Positions 1-6,151 of a stretch of 8,093 nt of DNA are shown here, piece after piece (within the stretch, counting starts at the first letter, position 1; every line of letters begins with the position of its first letter). The position numbers and the translations under genes were made by a program. Source of the stretch: DATJHM01 sp035493895 (GTDB lineage: Bacteria > Chloroflexota > Ktedonobacteria > Ktedonobacterales > Ktedonobacteraceae). Below the pieces are notes generated by a model. That model saw nothing but the letters and a program-made list of their open reading frames with translations, made no database searches and was not told the DNA's origin. The stretch is from contig DATJHM010000006.1 of assembly GCA_035493895.1 (NCBI GenBank), positions 1 through 8,093 of the forward strand, written 5' to 3'.

Positions 1-236
1 TGTTCCAGTTTGTGGCATCGTGGAACGACTTTTTCGCGCCGTTGATCTACCTGTCCAATTCCAGCATGTATACCCTACCCGTCGCCGTTCGCTTCTTCCA
101 GGGCCTGTACACGGCGGACCTTGGACCGCTGATGGCGATCGCGTGCGTGACCGTATTACCGATTATCATTATCTTCCTGTTTGCGCAACGCGTCTTTGTC
201 CAGGGCATTGCCACGACTGGCATTAAGGGAGGTTGA
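1..236 (+). CDS. Carbohydrate ABC transporter permease, MalG family (3' end only)
   Basis: This is the C-terminal 77 codons of a binding-protein-dependent transport permease; the gene begins outside the window and the reading frame starts at base 3. The peptide FQFVASWNDFFAPLIYL is the typical segment just after the EAA loop of MalG-type inner-membrane subunits. It is followed by a final hydrophobic helix (about residues 46-63 of the visible part) and the short cytoplasmic end QRVFVQGIATTGIKGG, which closely resembles the usual MalG-family terminus. The family imports sugars together with a MalF-like partner, a solute-binding protein and an ATPase, none of which is visible here, so the substrate cannot be told. 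The GTG at base 12 is internal and not a start. The family call is firm; substrate unknown. Confidence 0.9.
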   Translation, partial: FQFVASWNDFFAPLIYLSNSSMYTLPVAVRFFQGLYTADLGPLMAIACVTVLPIIIIFLFAQRVFVQGIATTGIKGG

Positions 237-257
237 GCCTGCCAGATGCAACACAAA

Positions 258-283
258 CGGCCTGTGAAACCATTCACAGGCCG
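258..283 (+). terminator. Hairpin behind the ABC permease, probable terminator
   Basis: There is a perfect 11-bp inverted repeat, CGGCCTGTGAA / TTCACAGGCCG, with loop ACCA. It starts 22 nt after the permease stop. No T-tract follows on the plus strand, so it is not a canonical Rho-independent terminator. It could instead be a 3'-end stabilising stem. Placement at the gene end favours a role in termination or mRNA end protection. Confidence 0.5.
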
Positions 284-375
284 GAGAGGAGGTCGTTCAG
301 TTCGCAATTAATAAGGTCAGTGAGGATGGACGCGCAATTAAATTAATAGTCGCGGTAGGAATAGAGAACGTGAAT

Positions 376-399
376 ATTGCCAGGGATACCCAGGGCAAT
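376..399. other. Short interrupted hairpin
   Basis: ATTGCC (376-381) and GGCAAT (394-399) form a 6-bp stem. Inside it GGG and CCC can pair around ATA after a mismatch. It lies just downstream, in the minus direction, of the larger hairpin at 409-449 and may form part of the same transcript end. Weak on its own. Confidence 0.3.
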
Positions 400-408
400 G
401 CACCCAGA

Positions 409-449
409 AGAGAAGGACCAGATTGCGAAACGTAATCTGGTCCTTCTCT
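409..449 (-). terminator. Long hairpin after the ammonium transporter, probable terminator
   Basis: Arms 409-424 and 434-449 are perfectly complementary (16 bp, containing GGACCAGATT / AATCTGGTCC). Bases 426-427 and 431-432 extend the stem toward a 3-nt AAA loop. It begins 31 nt beyond the amt stop on the minus strand. No T-run follows on either strand. Its length and position support a terminator or mRNA-end structure for amt, possibly acting from both sides. Confidence 0.55.
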
Positions 450-480
450 CTCAAGAACATGTCAAAGAAAAAGCGGATAC

Positions 481-2586
481 TTAATCGCTGCTACCAGCAG
501 CCACTACCCCTTCCAGCTCCTCAGCCCCATAGACTCCCGTATCGACTGGATAGCCAAGCGAACCCATCTCGGGAATATCCAGGCCACCCAGTTCCGTCTC
601 CGCCGAGACACGCAGTCCGAAGAACTTCTTGTAAAGTGTGAAGAAAATCCACGAGATACCGAAGACGTAGACGAAACAAACAACGGCTCCCACGACCTGT
701 GCTCCCAGCTGGCTCACGTCTCCATAGAATAGTCCCTTGACCTGCAAGCCACCATAGTTCGCCGCCCCATCGGCAAAGAGGCCCACCGAGAGCTGTCCCC
801 ACAAACCGTTGAAACCGTGAACCGCGATCGCACCGACCGGATCATCTACTTTGAGCACGTTGTCCACAAAGCCTGCCGCTACAACCACAATGACACCAGC
901 CACCAGGCCAATGATCATCGCACCAATAGGATTGACATAACCACTAGGAGCAGTGATCGCCACCAATCCTGCCAGCAGACCATTCCCCATCATGCCAATA
1001 TCCGGCTTTTTGGCTCCTGACAACCAGGTATAGATCATTGCAGCAATCGATCCAAAAGCACCGGCCAGCATGGTATCCACTGCTACCAGACCGATGCGCA
1101 GGCTACCATTGCCCGAAGCTCCCAGCGTGCTACCAGGATTGAAGCCGAACCAGCCGAATGCCAGGATAAAGCAGCCCAGCAGCGCCAATACCATGTTATG
1201 GCCAGGAATAGTATTAGAGCTACCATCTTTGTTGTATTTGCCCAGACGTGGCCCCAACACCATCGCTCCAGCCAGCGCACACCACCCACCGACCGCATGC
1301 ACCACACCACTACCAGCGAAGTCGATGTATCCTTTGCCCAGACCAACTGCGCCCAACTGCGAGAGCCAGCCACCGCCCCAGGCCCAGTTACCAAAGACAG
1401 GATAGACCAGGATCGAGACGAAAAGGCTATACACGCAGAACGCGGACCATTTCCAGCGCTCAGCCATAGCACCAGTTGGGATGGTGGCCGTGGTATCCAT
1501 GAAGACCATCTGGAAGAGGAACATCACCGCGACCCCAACATCATAGGTGCCATCACTGAGGAAGAAGCCTTTGTAGCCAAGAATACCCCAGTTTGTGCCC
1601 CCAATGGGAATCGCCAGTTCACTCTTCAGGGAAGCTAACCCACCCAGGTTTGGCACCCCAACCAGACCAACGCCGCCGAACTGGAAGGCGAAGCCTGCGA
1701 TGAAATAGCCCGCCATACCCAGACCATAGACCATGAAGTTCATCGCCATCGTATGACCGGCATTTTTCGCGCGACAGAGGCCGGTTTCTACCAGCGCAAA
1801 GCCCGCCTGCATGAACATGACCAGATAGCCAGTCACCAATGTCCAGGTAAAGTTCACGCCCAGACGATTCTCATCCACCAGCAAAGCCAGATTATAAGCA
1901 AAGGGCTCTGAGGATTTGGCAGCATCCAGATCCTTTTGCGTCAGAGGAGTACCGTTGGCCGAAACACTGGTCAAATTACTCTGATTGGCAGTCGTCAAAC
2001 CGCTGGGATCGGTAGGCTCGCCACAGGAGCTGAGGACAACCGCAAAGGTGAAAATCAATAAAGCGGGTAAGATAATACCGGGCAAACGGCGTTTGCACCA
2101 GACCAGAAACGCGGATGGAGGGGGCGCTTCATGGCGAGTCTGTAAGAAACGTTGAAAATAAGGCAAGACTTCCTTATGACGGGACGCCAGTACGACCAGC
2201 CGTAATGATGCGCTGCCGTTACGCGGCACCAGCGTGACCTTCGCCCCATGGACACTGACGTAGCTGAAATCTTTCCAGCGACGAAAGAGCACGTTATTAC
2301 AGGCGATGCCCTCGCTGGTAAATTGATAGCGCATGGGCAAATTGACCAGCGCCAGCGCCATCAGAATCAACGCGACCTCTACAGGTAAGGAAAACCATTT
2401 TCCCAGCGCGCTCAATAACAATAAGGCTCCCAACGCATACATGCTTGTACGTTGCATGAGCAATCGTTCGCGAAATGTGAGCGCGACGCTGGCAATCGTC
2501 CTTCCTTCAGCACGAATGCCAAAGGGCAGGCCGACGCGAACCAGCATGAATACAAAAAAACAACCCACCAGTAACCAGACTGCCAT
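481..2586 (-). CDS. amt: Ammonium transporter (Amt/MEP/Rh) with N-terminal membrane/PH-like extension
   Basis: This is a 701-aa inner-membrane ammonium channel/transporter. The Amt core (about residues 228-680) carries the family hallmarks: an early MQAGFALVETGLCRAKN segment, IDFAGSGVVHAVGG with D422 and the pore histidine H430, FGWFGFNPGS at 477-486, and VDDPVGAIAVHGFNGLWG with the second pore histidine H590. The cytoplasmic C-terminal tail has the usual ETELGGLD...E signature. Amt proteins are usually about 400-500 aa. The extra 190 residues hold three hydrophobic stretches (about 2-20, 47-62, 68-85), a soluble segment at 87-150 resembling small bacterial PH-like domains, then a KRR-led hydrophobic helix (168-185) ending in a lipobox LSSC (C188). 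I chose the ATG at 2586 because AAAGGATGG (2591-2599) sits just upstream; a TTG at 2616 would add 10 residues. No glnK/PII gene is adjacent. Family certain; role of the extension unknown. Confidence 0.93.
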   Translation of the reverse strand: MAVWLLVGCFFVFMLVRVGLPFGIRAEGRTIASVALTFRERLLMQRTSMYALGALLLLSALGKWFSLPVEVALILMALALVNLPMRYQFTSEGIACNNVLFRRWKDFSYVSVHGAKVTLVPRNGSASLRLVVLASRHKEVLPYFQRFLQTRHEAPPPSAFLVWCKRRLPGIILPALLIFTFAVVLSSCGEPTDPSGLTTANQSNLTSVSANGTPLTQKDLDAAKSSEPFAYNLALLVDENRLGVNFTWTLVTGYLVMFMQAGFALVETGLCRAKNAGHTMAMNFMVYGLGMAGYFIAGFAFQFGGVGLVGVPNLGGLASLKSELAIPIGGTNWGILGYKGFFLSDGTYDVGVAVMFLFQMVFMDTTATIPTGAMAERWKWSAFCVYSLFVSILVYPVFGNWAWGGGWLSQLGAVGLGKGYIDFAGSGVVHAVGGWCALAGAMVLGPRLGKYNKDGSSNTIPGHNMVLALLGCFILAFGWFGFNPGSTLGASGNGSLRIGLVAVDTMLAGAFGSIAAMIYTWLSGAKKPDIGMMGNGLLAGLVAITAPSGYVNPIGAMIIGLVAGVIVVVAAGFVDNVLKVDDPVGAIAVHGFNGLWGQLSVGLFADGAANYGGLQVKGLFYGDVSQLGAQVVGAVVCFVYVFGISWIFFTLYKKFFGLRVSAETELGGLDIPEMGSLGYPVDTGVYGAEELEGVVAAGSSD

Positions 2587-2617
2587 GATACCATCCTTTC
2601 GAAAAAAAGATGACAAA

Positions 2618-2652
2618 GGGGAAATACTATAGCTTCACTCACCCTTGTACAA
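2618..2652 (-). promoter_or_regulatory. Possible amt promoter
   Basis: On the minus strand, a TATAGT -10-like hexamer (2626-2631) lies 15 nt after TTGTAC (2647-2652), in the 80-bp gap between the TPR gene and amt. The -10 matches consensus at 5 of 6 bases. The -35 shares only TTG and the spacing is short. The TTGTACAA at 2645-2652 is itself an 8-bp palindrome. If real, amt can be expressed separately from the antiporter-TPR pair. Confidence 0.25.
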
Positions 2653-2666
2653 TAGGATACAGATCC

Positions 2667-3221
2667 TTAGCGCTTCGTCAGCGTCGGTCGAAAGCGCGCA
2701 AAGAACCGCAGCAAATTGCGAGGGTCAGGTGGCTCGCGAAGGACAATACCCTTACTTTTTTGTCGAGCTTGCACGAGCAGATGTCGCGCCATCGCTACTA
2801 CATGCTCGTTAGCTCCATGCGGTCCACTCAGGCCGCGCTCCAAAAACTCGACAGAACGGTTATAAAAACCTAATCGGTAGTAATATTCAGCATATTTGGT
2901 ATGCGCAAGAAGATTCGTCGGTTCATCACGCAAGGCCTGATCCAGCGCCTCCTGAGCGCCATCCAGATCGTACCGCTTCAAAAGCTCAACACCCAGATAC
3001 GCCCTGGCAGGGATATACTTAGGGTCTACAGCCAATGCTTGCTCCAATGCCTGCTTTGTTTCCTCTGCCAATCCCTGGTCCAGATAAGCCTGGGCCAGAG
3101 CGAAGTACCCCTGAGGACTGTTGGGCTCACTTTCAATTGCATGCTGGAAACGACTGAGCGCGGCTTCAGGATCTCCACGACGCAGGCAGGCATATCCTTT
3201 TTCCAGAAGATCAGCGTACAT
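2667..3221 (-). CDS. Tetratricopeptide repeat (TPR) protein
   Basis: This is a 184-aa probable cytoplasmic protein with no signal peptide or membrane segment. It consists of four consecutive 34-residue TPR units at about residues 3-35, 36-69, 70-103 and 104-137. The pattern is clear: G-Y-A-x-L-R-x-G-D-x-E-A-A-L, then A-Y-L-D-Q-G, then A-x-x-x-x-P. A basic C-terminal tail follows, rich in Arg/Phe (FFARFRPTLTKR). TPRs form helical scaffolds for protein-protein contacts; no enzymatic domain is seen. I start at ATG 3221 (MYADLLEKG). It overlaps the antiporter stop by 11 nt, and an AGGAGGAG lies inside the antiporter's last codons. A longer reading from 3245 would begin within the antiporter's His tail and is unlikely. 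The overlap suggests translational coupling, so a role in antiporter assembly, stability or control is possible but inferred. Confidence 0.88.
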   Translation of the reverse strand: MYADLLEKGYACLRRGDPEAALSRFQHAIESEPNSPQGYFALAQAYLDQGLAEETKQALEQALAVDPKYIPARAYLGVELLKRYDLDGAQEALDQALRDEPTNLLAHTKYAEYYYRLGFYNRSVEFLERGLSGPHGANEHVVAMARHLLVQARQKSKGIVLREPPDPRNLLRFFARFRPTLTKR

Positions 3222-4554
3222 GATGATGATGCTCCTCCTGAACATACTGCACTTCTACCTCTTCAGGCTCCAGCACCGACTCAATAAATTCTAATTCTGA
3301 CTCAACAAATTCAAACAAGGGTTCTGCCATGGTATGTGTATGGGCATGGACATGTGCTTCGCTCACAGCATGTGCATGCGCTTCGCTCGCCACAGCTAGT
3401 CGTTTTTCTGTCGCCGGTATGAGATAGACAAGCTTGAGCAAGAGCGGTGTGATCAGCGTTGTGACTAATGAGATGAGGATCACGACCGAAAACAGTTCGG
3501 GAGTGATGAGTCTGGCTTGCAAGCCGATAGTGGCGGTGATTAATGCAACCTCACCGCGTGAGATCATTCCCACGCCAACCGTCAGCGAATCGAGCGGACT
3601 GAAGCGACTCAGCCAGGCACCACTTCCGCAGCCGAGAACCTTGGTCGCAATGGCGATACCAATAAAGCCTACAAGTGGAAGCAATGGCATATTCCCTACA
3701 CTATGAAAATTTGCTTCGATGCCCACGTAGACGAAAAAGAGCGGAATAAAAAGTGCCATGCCGATCTTGGACATGCCATCATGCACCCATTCACGCATCT
3801 CGGTGCGACTGACCAGAATACCGGCGATATAAGCTCCGGTAATGGCCGCGACATTCCCCAGAGATTCAGCGGACCAGGCGTAGAGCAGGACGAGCGCCAG
3901 GACCATGCCGATGCGTGCTTCCAGCGCCAACATTTTCGGGAGCAGGCGCGATAACAGAGGAAAACCATAGTGGCCGAGCACATAGGCGATGGGGAAGTAT
4001 AACACCATCTTCACAATTGCCCAGGTTGGATTTTGTCCCAGCGTAAAGGCCAGAATGAGCGACAGGACGATCAATCCCAACACGTCATCTATCACTGCTG
4101 CGCCAAGAATCGTCGTGCCAGCTTTGGTGGTGAGCTTTCCCAAATCTTTCAATGTTTGTGCGGAGATACTGACACTGGTAGCGGTCAGTAACGTTCCCAG
4201 AAAGAAGCTGACGGGCCATGTATACCCGAGCGCAAACGCAAAAAGCGTCCCGGCAACAAAAGGTATAATGACACCCATCGATGCAGAAATAAAGGCGGCT
4301 CCCCCTACCTGGCGCATTTGCTTCATGTCGGTCTCTAAACCGGCCATGAACATGAGGATGATCACCCCCAGATTGGCAAAAGCATCCATGATCGGCTCGG
4401 TATGCACCCAGCCCAGCAACGATGGCCCCACCAGCACTCCTACCAGGAGTTGACCCAGGACGGTGGGAAGACGTAACCTCTGAAAGATCCATCCTGCACA
4501 TTTCGCCGCAATAAGTAAACAGGCAGTCAAAAGAAGAAAGGTAGTAACAGACAT
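3211..4554 (-). CDS. Cation/proton antiporter, CPA2 family (NapA/KefB-type), with His-rich C-terminal tail
   Basis: This is a 447-aa polytopic inner-membrane protein that would exchange Na+ or K+ for H+. Family marks are GQLLVGVLVGPSLLG (34-48), LMFMAGLETD (67-76), TATSVSISAQTLKDLG (124-139), the ion-binding pair D156-D157 in AVIDDVLGLIVL, a membrane lysine K305 in ATKVLG, and the late GMISRGEVALI motif (329-339). A DD pair, rather than ND, is typical of electrogenic NapA/NhaA-like exchangers. Hydrophobic segments fill residues 1-380. No TrkA-N/RCK domain follows. Instead there is a tail (391-447) with ten histidines, six in an alternating HxH pattern and four consecutive near the end, flanking an acidic stretch. 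The ATG at 4554 is preferred because GGAG (4564-4567) lies 9 nt upstream; a TTG at 4635 would add 27 polar residues. The stop overlaps the TPR gene. The transported ion cannot be told from sequence. Confidence 0.9.
   Translation of the reverse strand: MSVTTFLLLTACLLIAAKCAGWIFQRLRLPTVLGQLLVGVLVGPSLLGWVHTEPIMDAFANLGVIILMFMAGLETDMKQMRQVGGAAFISASMGVIIPFVAGTLFAFALGYTWPVSFFLGTLLTATSVSISAQTLKDLGKLTTKAGTTILGAAVIDDVLGLIVLSLILAFTLGQNPTWAIVKMVLYFPIAYVLGHYGFPLLSRLLPKMLALEARIGMVLALVLLYAWSAESLGNVAAITGAYIAGILVSRTEMREWVHDGMSKIGMALFIPLFFVYVGIEANFHSVGNMPLLPLVGFIGIAIATKVLGCGSGAWLSRFSPLDSLTVGVGMISRGEVALITATIGLQARLITPELFSVVILISLVTTLITPLLLKLVYLIPATEKRLAVASEAHAHAVSEAHVHAHTHTMAEPLFEFVESELEFIESVLEPEEVEVQYVQEEHHHHVR
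3232..3239 (-). promoter_or_regulatory. Ribosome binding site of the TPR gene inside the antiporter gene
   Basis: On the minus strand, AGGAGGAG encodes part of the antiporter's Gln-Glu-Glu and lies 10 nt before the TPR ATG. Between them are the codons of the antiporter's four consecutive histidines. This site decides the TPR start and makes coupled translation likely. Confidence 0.6.
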
Positions 4555-4757
4555 AATTCTATACTCCGTGTGGTTGCAAATGTTCTTTCTTTTGTGCCGG
4601 ATGGCGACACACTCTTCATTGAGGGGGACAGACAACCAGTTTGTAGCCAGACAGGATGTCTACATGAAGCATTGAAGTAACGTCGTTGGGTACTTCGTAC
4701 GTATCTTTTTCCCTACTCGTAGTATAAAAAGTTCTTATTGTTTGTGATACGGCTAAA

Positions 4758-4952
4758 TTAGCATGAATTCAGCATCGCTTTTTGTACATACTGCAAAAAC
4801 AAGGGCGTTTTATTTGGTATTTTTATACAGAAAAGCCCTTTTTCCTGAGTAAATCTTGAGCAAAGCACAGGCTTTTTGAGCAATTTTTGATCTTTCCCCG
4901 GATGAGATTGTACATATTGCCCTGCACTATCCCAGCCATAGATTTTTGCCAC
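4758..4952 (-). CDS. Doubtful small ORF, unknown
   Basis: This would be a 64-aa product from a GTG at 4952, with GGAGAGGAG about 10 nt upstream as a possible ribosome site. The peptide begins VAKIYGWDSAGQYVQSHPG and continues with a Lys-rich middle. It contains YVQ twice because the DNA repeat TTGTACATAYTGC lies within it. I do not recognise any domain. The start is uncertain: ATG 4973 and TTG 4979 are in the same frame. It may equally be non-coding. Confidence 0.15.
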   Translation of the reverse strand: MAKIYGWDSAGQYVQSHPGKDQKLLKKPVLCSRFTQEKGLFCIKIPNKTPLFLQYVQKAMLNSC

Positions 4953-5117
4953 GGTCTCTATTCTCCTCTCCATCCCCAATATACACCACTTTCACTTAAT
5001 GAACCTGGGAAAATGCCGCTATACCAGCGCTCAGGCAGCGTAGCAAGCCTCCCCATTGGGCGTTTTGCACAAACGATGCTCGCCTGATAGCAATCTGCAC
5101 AAACAACCAGGCTATTT

Positions 5118-5200
5118 TCTGAAGAAAGACTAAAGATAATCGCTCTTCTCCTCAAAAAAACCTAAAAATCGTGCCTGTTTCTCTGAAAAAAGACTGAAGA
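5118..5200. repeat. Imperfect 19-nt direct repeat
   Basis: TCTGAAGAAAGACTAAAGA (5118-5136) recurs as TCTGAAAAAAGACTGAAGA (5182-5200) with two mismatches and a 64-bp offset. It is in the non-coding region upstream of the HNH gene. It could be a paired regulator site or a trace of a local duplication. Confidence 0.4.
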
Positions 5201-5323
5201 AGTTGAAGGTATTCATATAGAATGTACAAAAGCTTCTAACGGATTTATGATAATTTGGCCGTATTCCAGGCAGGAGGAAATTTCTATACTTGAAGTAGTA
5301 AAAGTAGTCATGCTGCATACTTA

Positions 5324-5355
5324 TGATGTCTGTTCAACGTTTTGTCCAGACATCA
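5324..5355. promoter_or_regulatory. Inverted repeat, possible operator
   Basis: TGATGTCTG (5324-5332) and CAGACATCA (5347-5355) are perfect 9-bp complements separated by 14 bp. It lies about 50 bp upstream of a TATAAT (5405-5410) and 128 bp before the HNH start, a plausible place for a dimeric regulator. It could also act as an RNA hairpin. There is no T-run after it. Confidence 0.35.
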
Positions 5356-5404
5356 CGGCGTCATAGAACTTTCTCTCAATACAGTAAAAGTCACGCTGGC
5401 ACCT

Positions 5405-5410
5405 TATAAT
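5405..5410 (+). promoter_or_regulatory. Possible -10 element for the HNH gene
   Basis: There is a perfect TATAAT 73 bp before the HNH start codon. No good -35 hexamer is found 16-18 bp upstream (the sequence there is ACAGTAA-like), so the promoter call is tentative. The box sits between GCTGG (5395-5399) and CCAGC (5414-5418), which could form a small stem. Confidence 0.3.
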
Positions 5411-5482
5411 AGGCCAGCTCCTTTTCATTCCGTCTGTTCAGGTGTCCCGTCATACTACCATGAAGGAAAGTGACTACATCGT

Positions 5483-5917
5483 ATGACACAGGCAGAGATG
5501 CGAATTCTCTTTCGTGTTGCACAGTGGATCGGTGATGGGAATCGGCGGATCGTGGAAAAGATCCGCGAATTAGCAGAAACAGAAGAGAATTATATGATTA
5601 TCATGCGCGAACTTGATCGCGTCACTGGACAGATCGTGCAGGCTCGTAAGCGACAGGCTCCGGCAACGCTGACGTTGACGGACTGGTTCGTGACCCTGGA
5701 AGACTTTCACTGGAAATGTGCGTATTGTCAGGCAAAACCATTTCAGATTATGTGCCATGCCTTTCCTTTAGCCGAAAAAGGGACTACTCCTGAGAACTGC
5801 GTCCCCGCCTGCTACGCCTGTTGCCGCTATAAAAAAGCTGGAAACATGCGTGTGTCAGCCTATCTTGCAGCAAAAGCGCATAAGCATGCAGAGAAGGAGC
5901 CTGCCGCTTCTTCGTAA
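5483..5917 (+). CDS. Small HNH endonuclease-like protein
   Basis: This is a 144-aa probable soluble protein. Residues 1-57 are mostly helical and charged. Residues 66-121 match the HNH/McrA-type fold: WFVTLEDFHWKCAYC with C79-x2-C82, then CHAFPLAEKGTTPENCVPAC with H92 and N105, then C110-x2-C113 and K117-K118. The two CxxC pairs would bind a structural zinc, and H92 with N105 occupy the first His and the Asn of the motif. Two departures are visible: the usual Asp before the first His is Cys (C91), and the usual Asn after the last zinc Cys is Cys (C114). Nuclease activity is therefore likely but not assured. ATG 5483 is the first start after an in-frame stop (5471). The ribosome site is poor, with AAGGAAAG about 12 nt away. 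It stands alone, convergent with the kinase gene, so its target is unknown. Confidence 0.75.
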   Translation: MTQAEMRILFRVAQWIGDGNRRIVEKIRELAETEENYMIIMRELDRVTGQIVQARKRQAPATLTLTDWFVTLEDFHWKCAYCQAKPFQIMCHAFPLAEKGTTPENCVPACYACCRYKKAGNMRVSAYLAAKAHKHAEKEPAASS

Positions 5918-6151
5918 CTCACCCCTTCTCCAGTCGAGAACGTTTTCCCTCTATGCAGCGCCTCGGAATATGCCTGTGGTGATTATCAGGGATGGCCTGT
6001 CATGCCGCCCCGCTCTTGACTTCACTCGTCATCACCGAGATATAGTTCTAATTGACAAGCCAGGAGGAACCCCTCATCGTGCCAGTGAGCCACTAACGCT
6101 GGAATGAGCAATGTAGAATCTGGAGAGGGTATTGCCAGGCGAAATATGATT
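5918..6151. other. Convergent intergenic spacer
   Basis: This is 234 bp between the HNH stop (+) and the kinase stop (-). No convincing gene is seen. A 7-bp inverted repeat TAGAATC (6114-6120) / GATTCTA (6148-6154) spans the kinase stop region with a 27-bp spacer and is a weak candidate for a transcript-end structure. No T-rich terminator is visible. Confidence 0.4.

Larger units (their letters stand above)
237..480. other. Convergent intergenic spacer with three hairpins
   Basis: This gap lies between the permease stop (+) and the ammonium transporter stop (-). It has no plausible gene. It holds three inverted repeats (258-283, 376-399 and 409-449) and a 9-bp direct repeat CGCAATTAA at 303-311 and 333-341. 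The most likely content is transcription-termination structure for the two converging genes. Confidence 0.6.
4555..5482. other. AT-rich divergent intergenic region with short repeats
   Basis: About 930 bp separate the antiporter (-) from the HNH gene (+), so promoters for both should lie here. I see no convincing gene. Three short minus-strand frames run in succession (5318-5130, 5155-4958, 4979-4758), but two begin with TTG and none is recognisable. Repeated items are TTGTACATAYTGC (4782-4794 and 4908-4920), TGCACAAAC (5066-5074 and 5096-5104) and a 19-nt imperfect direct repeat (5118-5136 and 5182-5200). An inverted repeat lies at 5324-5355. An AAGGGC/GCCCTT stem with a long AT-rich loop and a following T-run lies at about 4801-4845. 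The region may be regulatory, or hold decayed gene remnants. Confidence 0.5.

Noticed and set aside
1198..1638. Plus-strand frame of 146 codons inside amt
   Set aside because: It lies opposite well-conserved Amt motifs on the minus strand and has no recognisable domain or upstream ribosome site.
2055..2255. Minus-strand ATG frame (66 codons) in another frame across the Amt linker, considered as a separate amt start or a frameshift site
   Set aside because: The main frame runs unbroken from the PH-like part into the Amt core with sensible composition. The alternative frame ends before the Amt core and cannot supply its start.
4801..4845. AAGGGC/GCCCTT stem with AT-rich loop and following T-run, considered as a terminator or small RNA
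   Set aside because: The loop is long and no transcript is known to end there on the plus strand. Kept only as a note in the intergenic entry.
5850..6107. Plus-strand 85-codon frame overlapping the HNH gene end
   Set aside because: It overlaps the HNH zinc-binding end in another frame, has no clear ribosome site, and its sequence matches no family I know.
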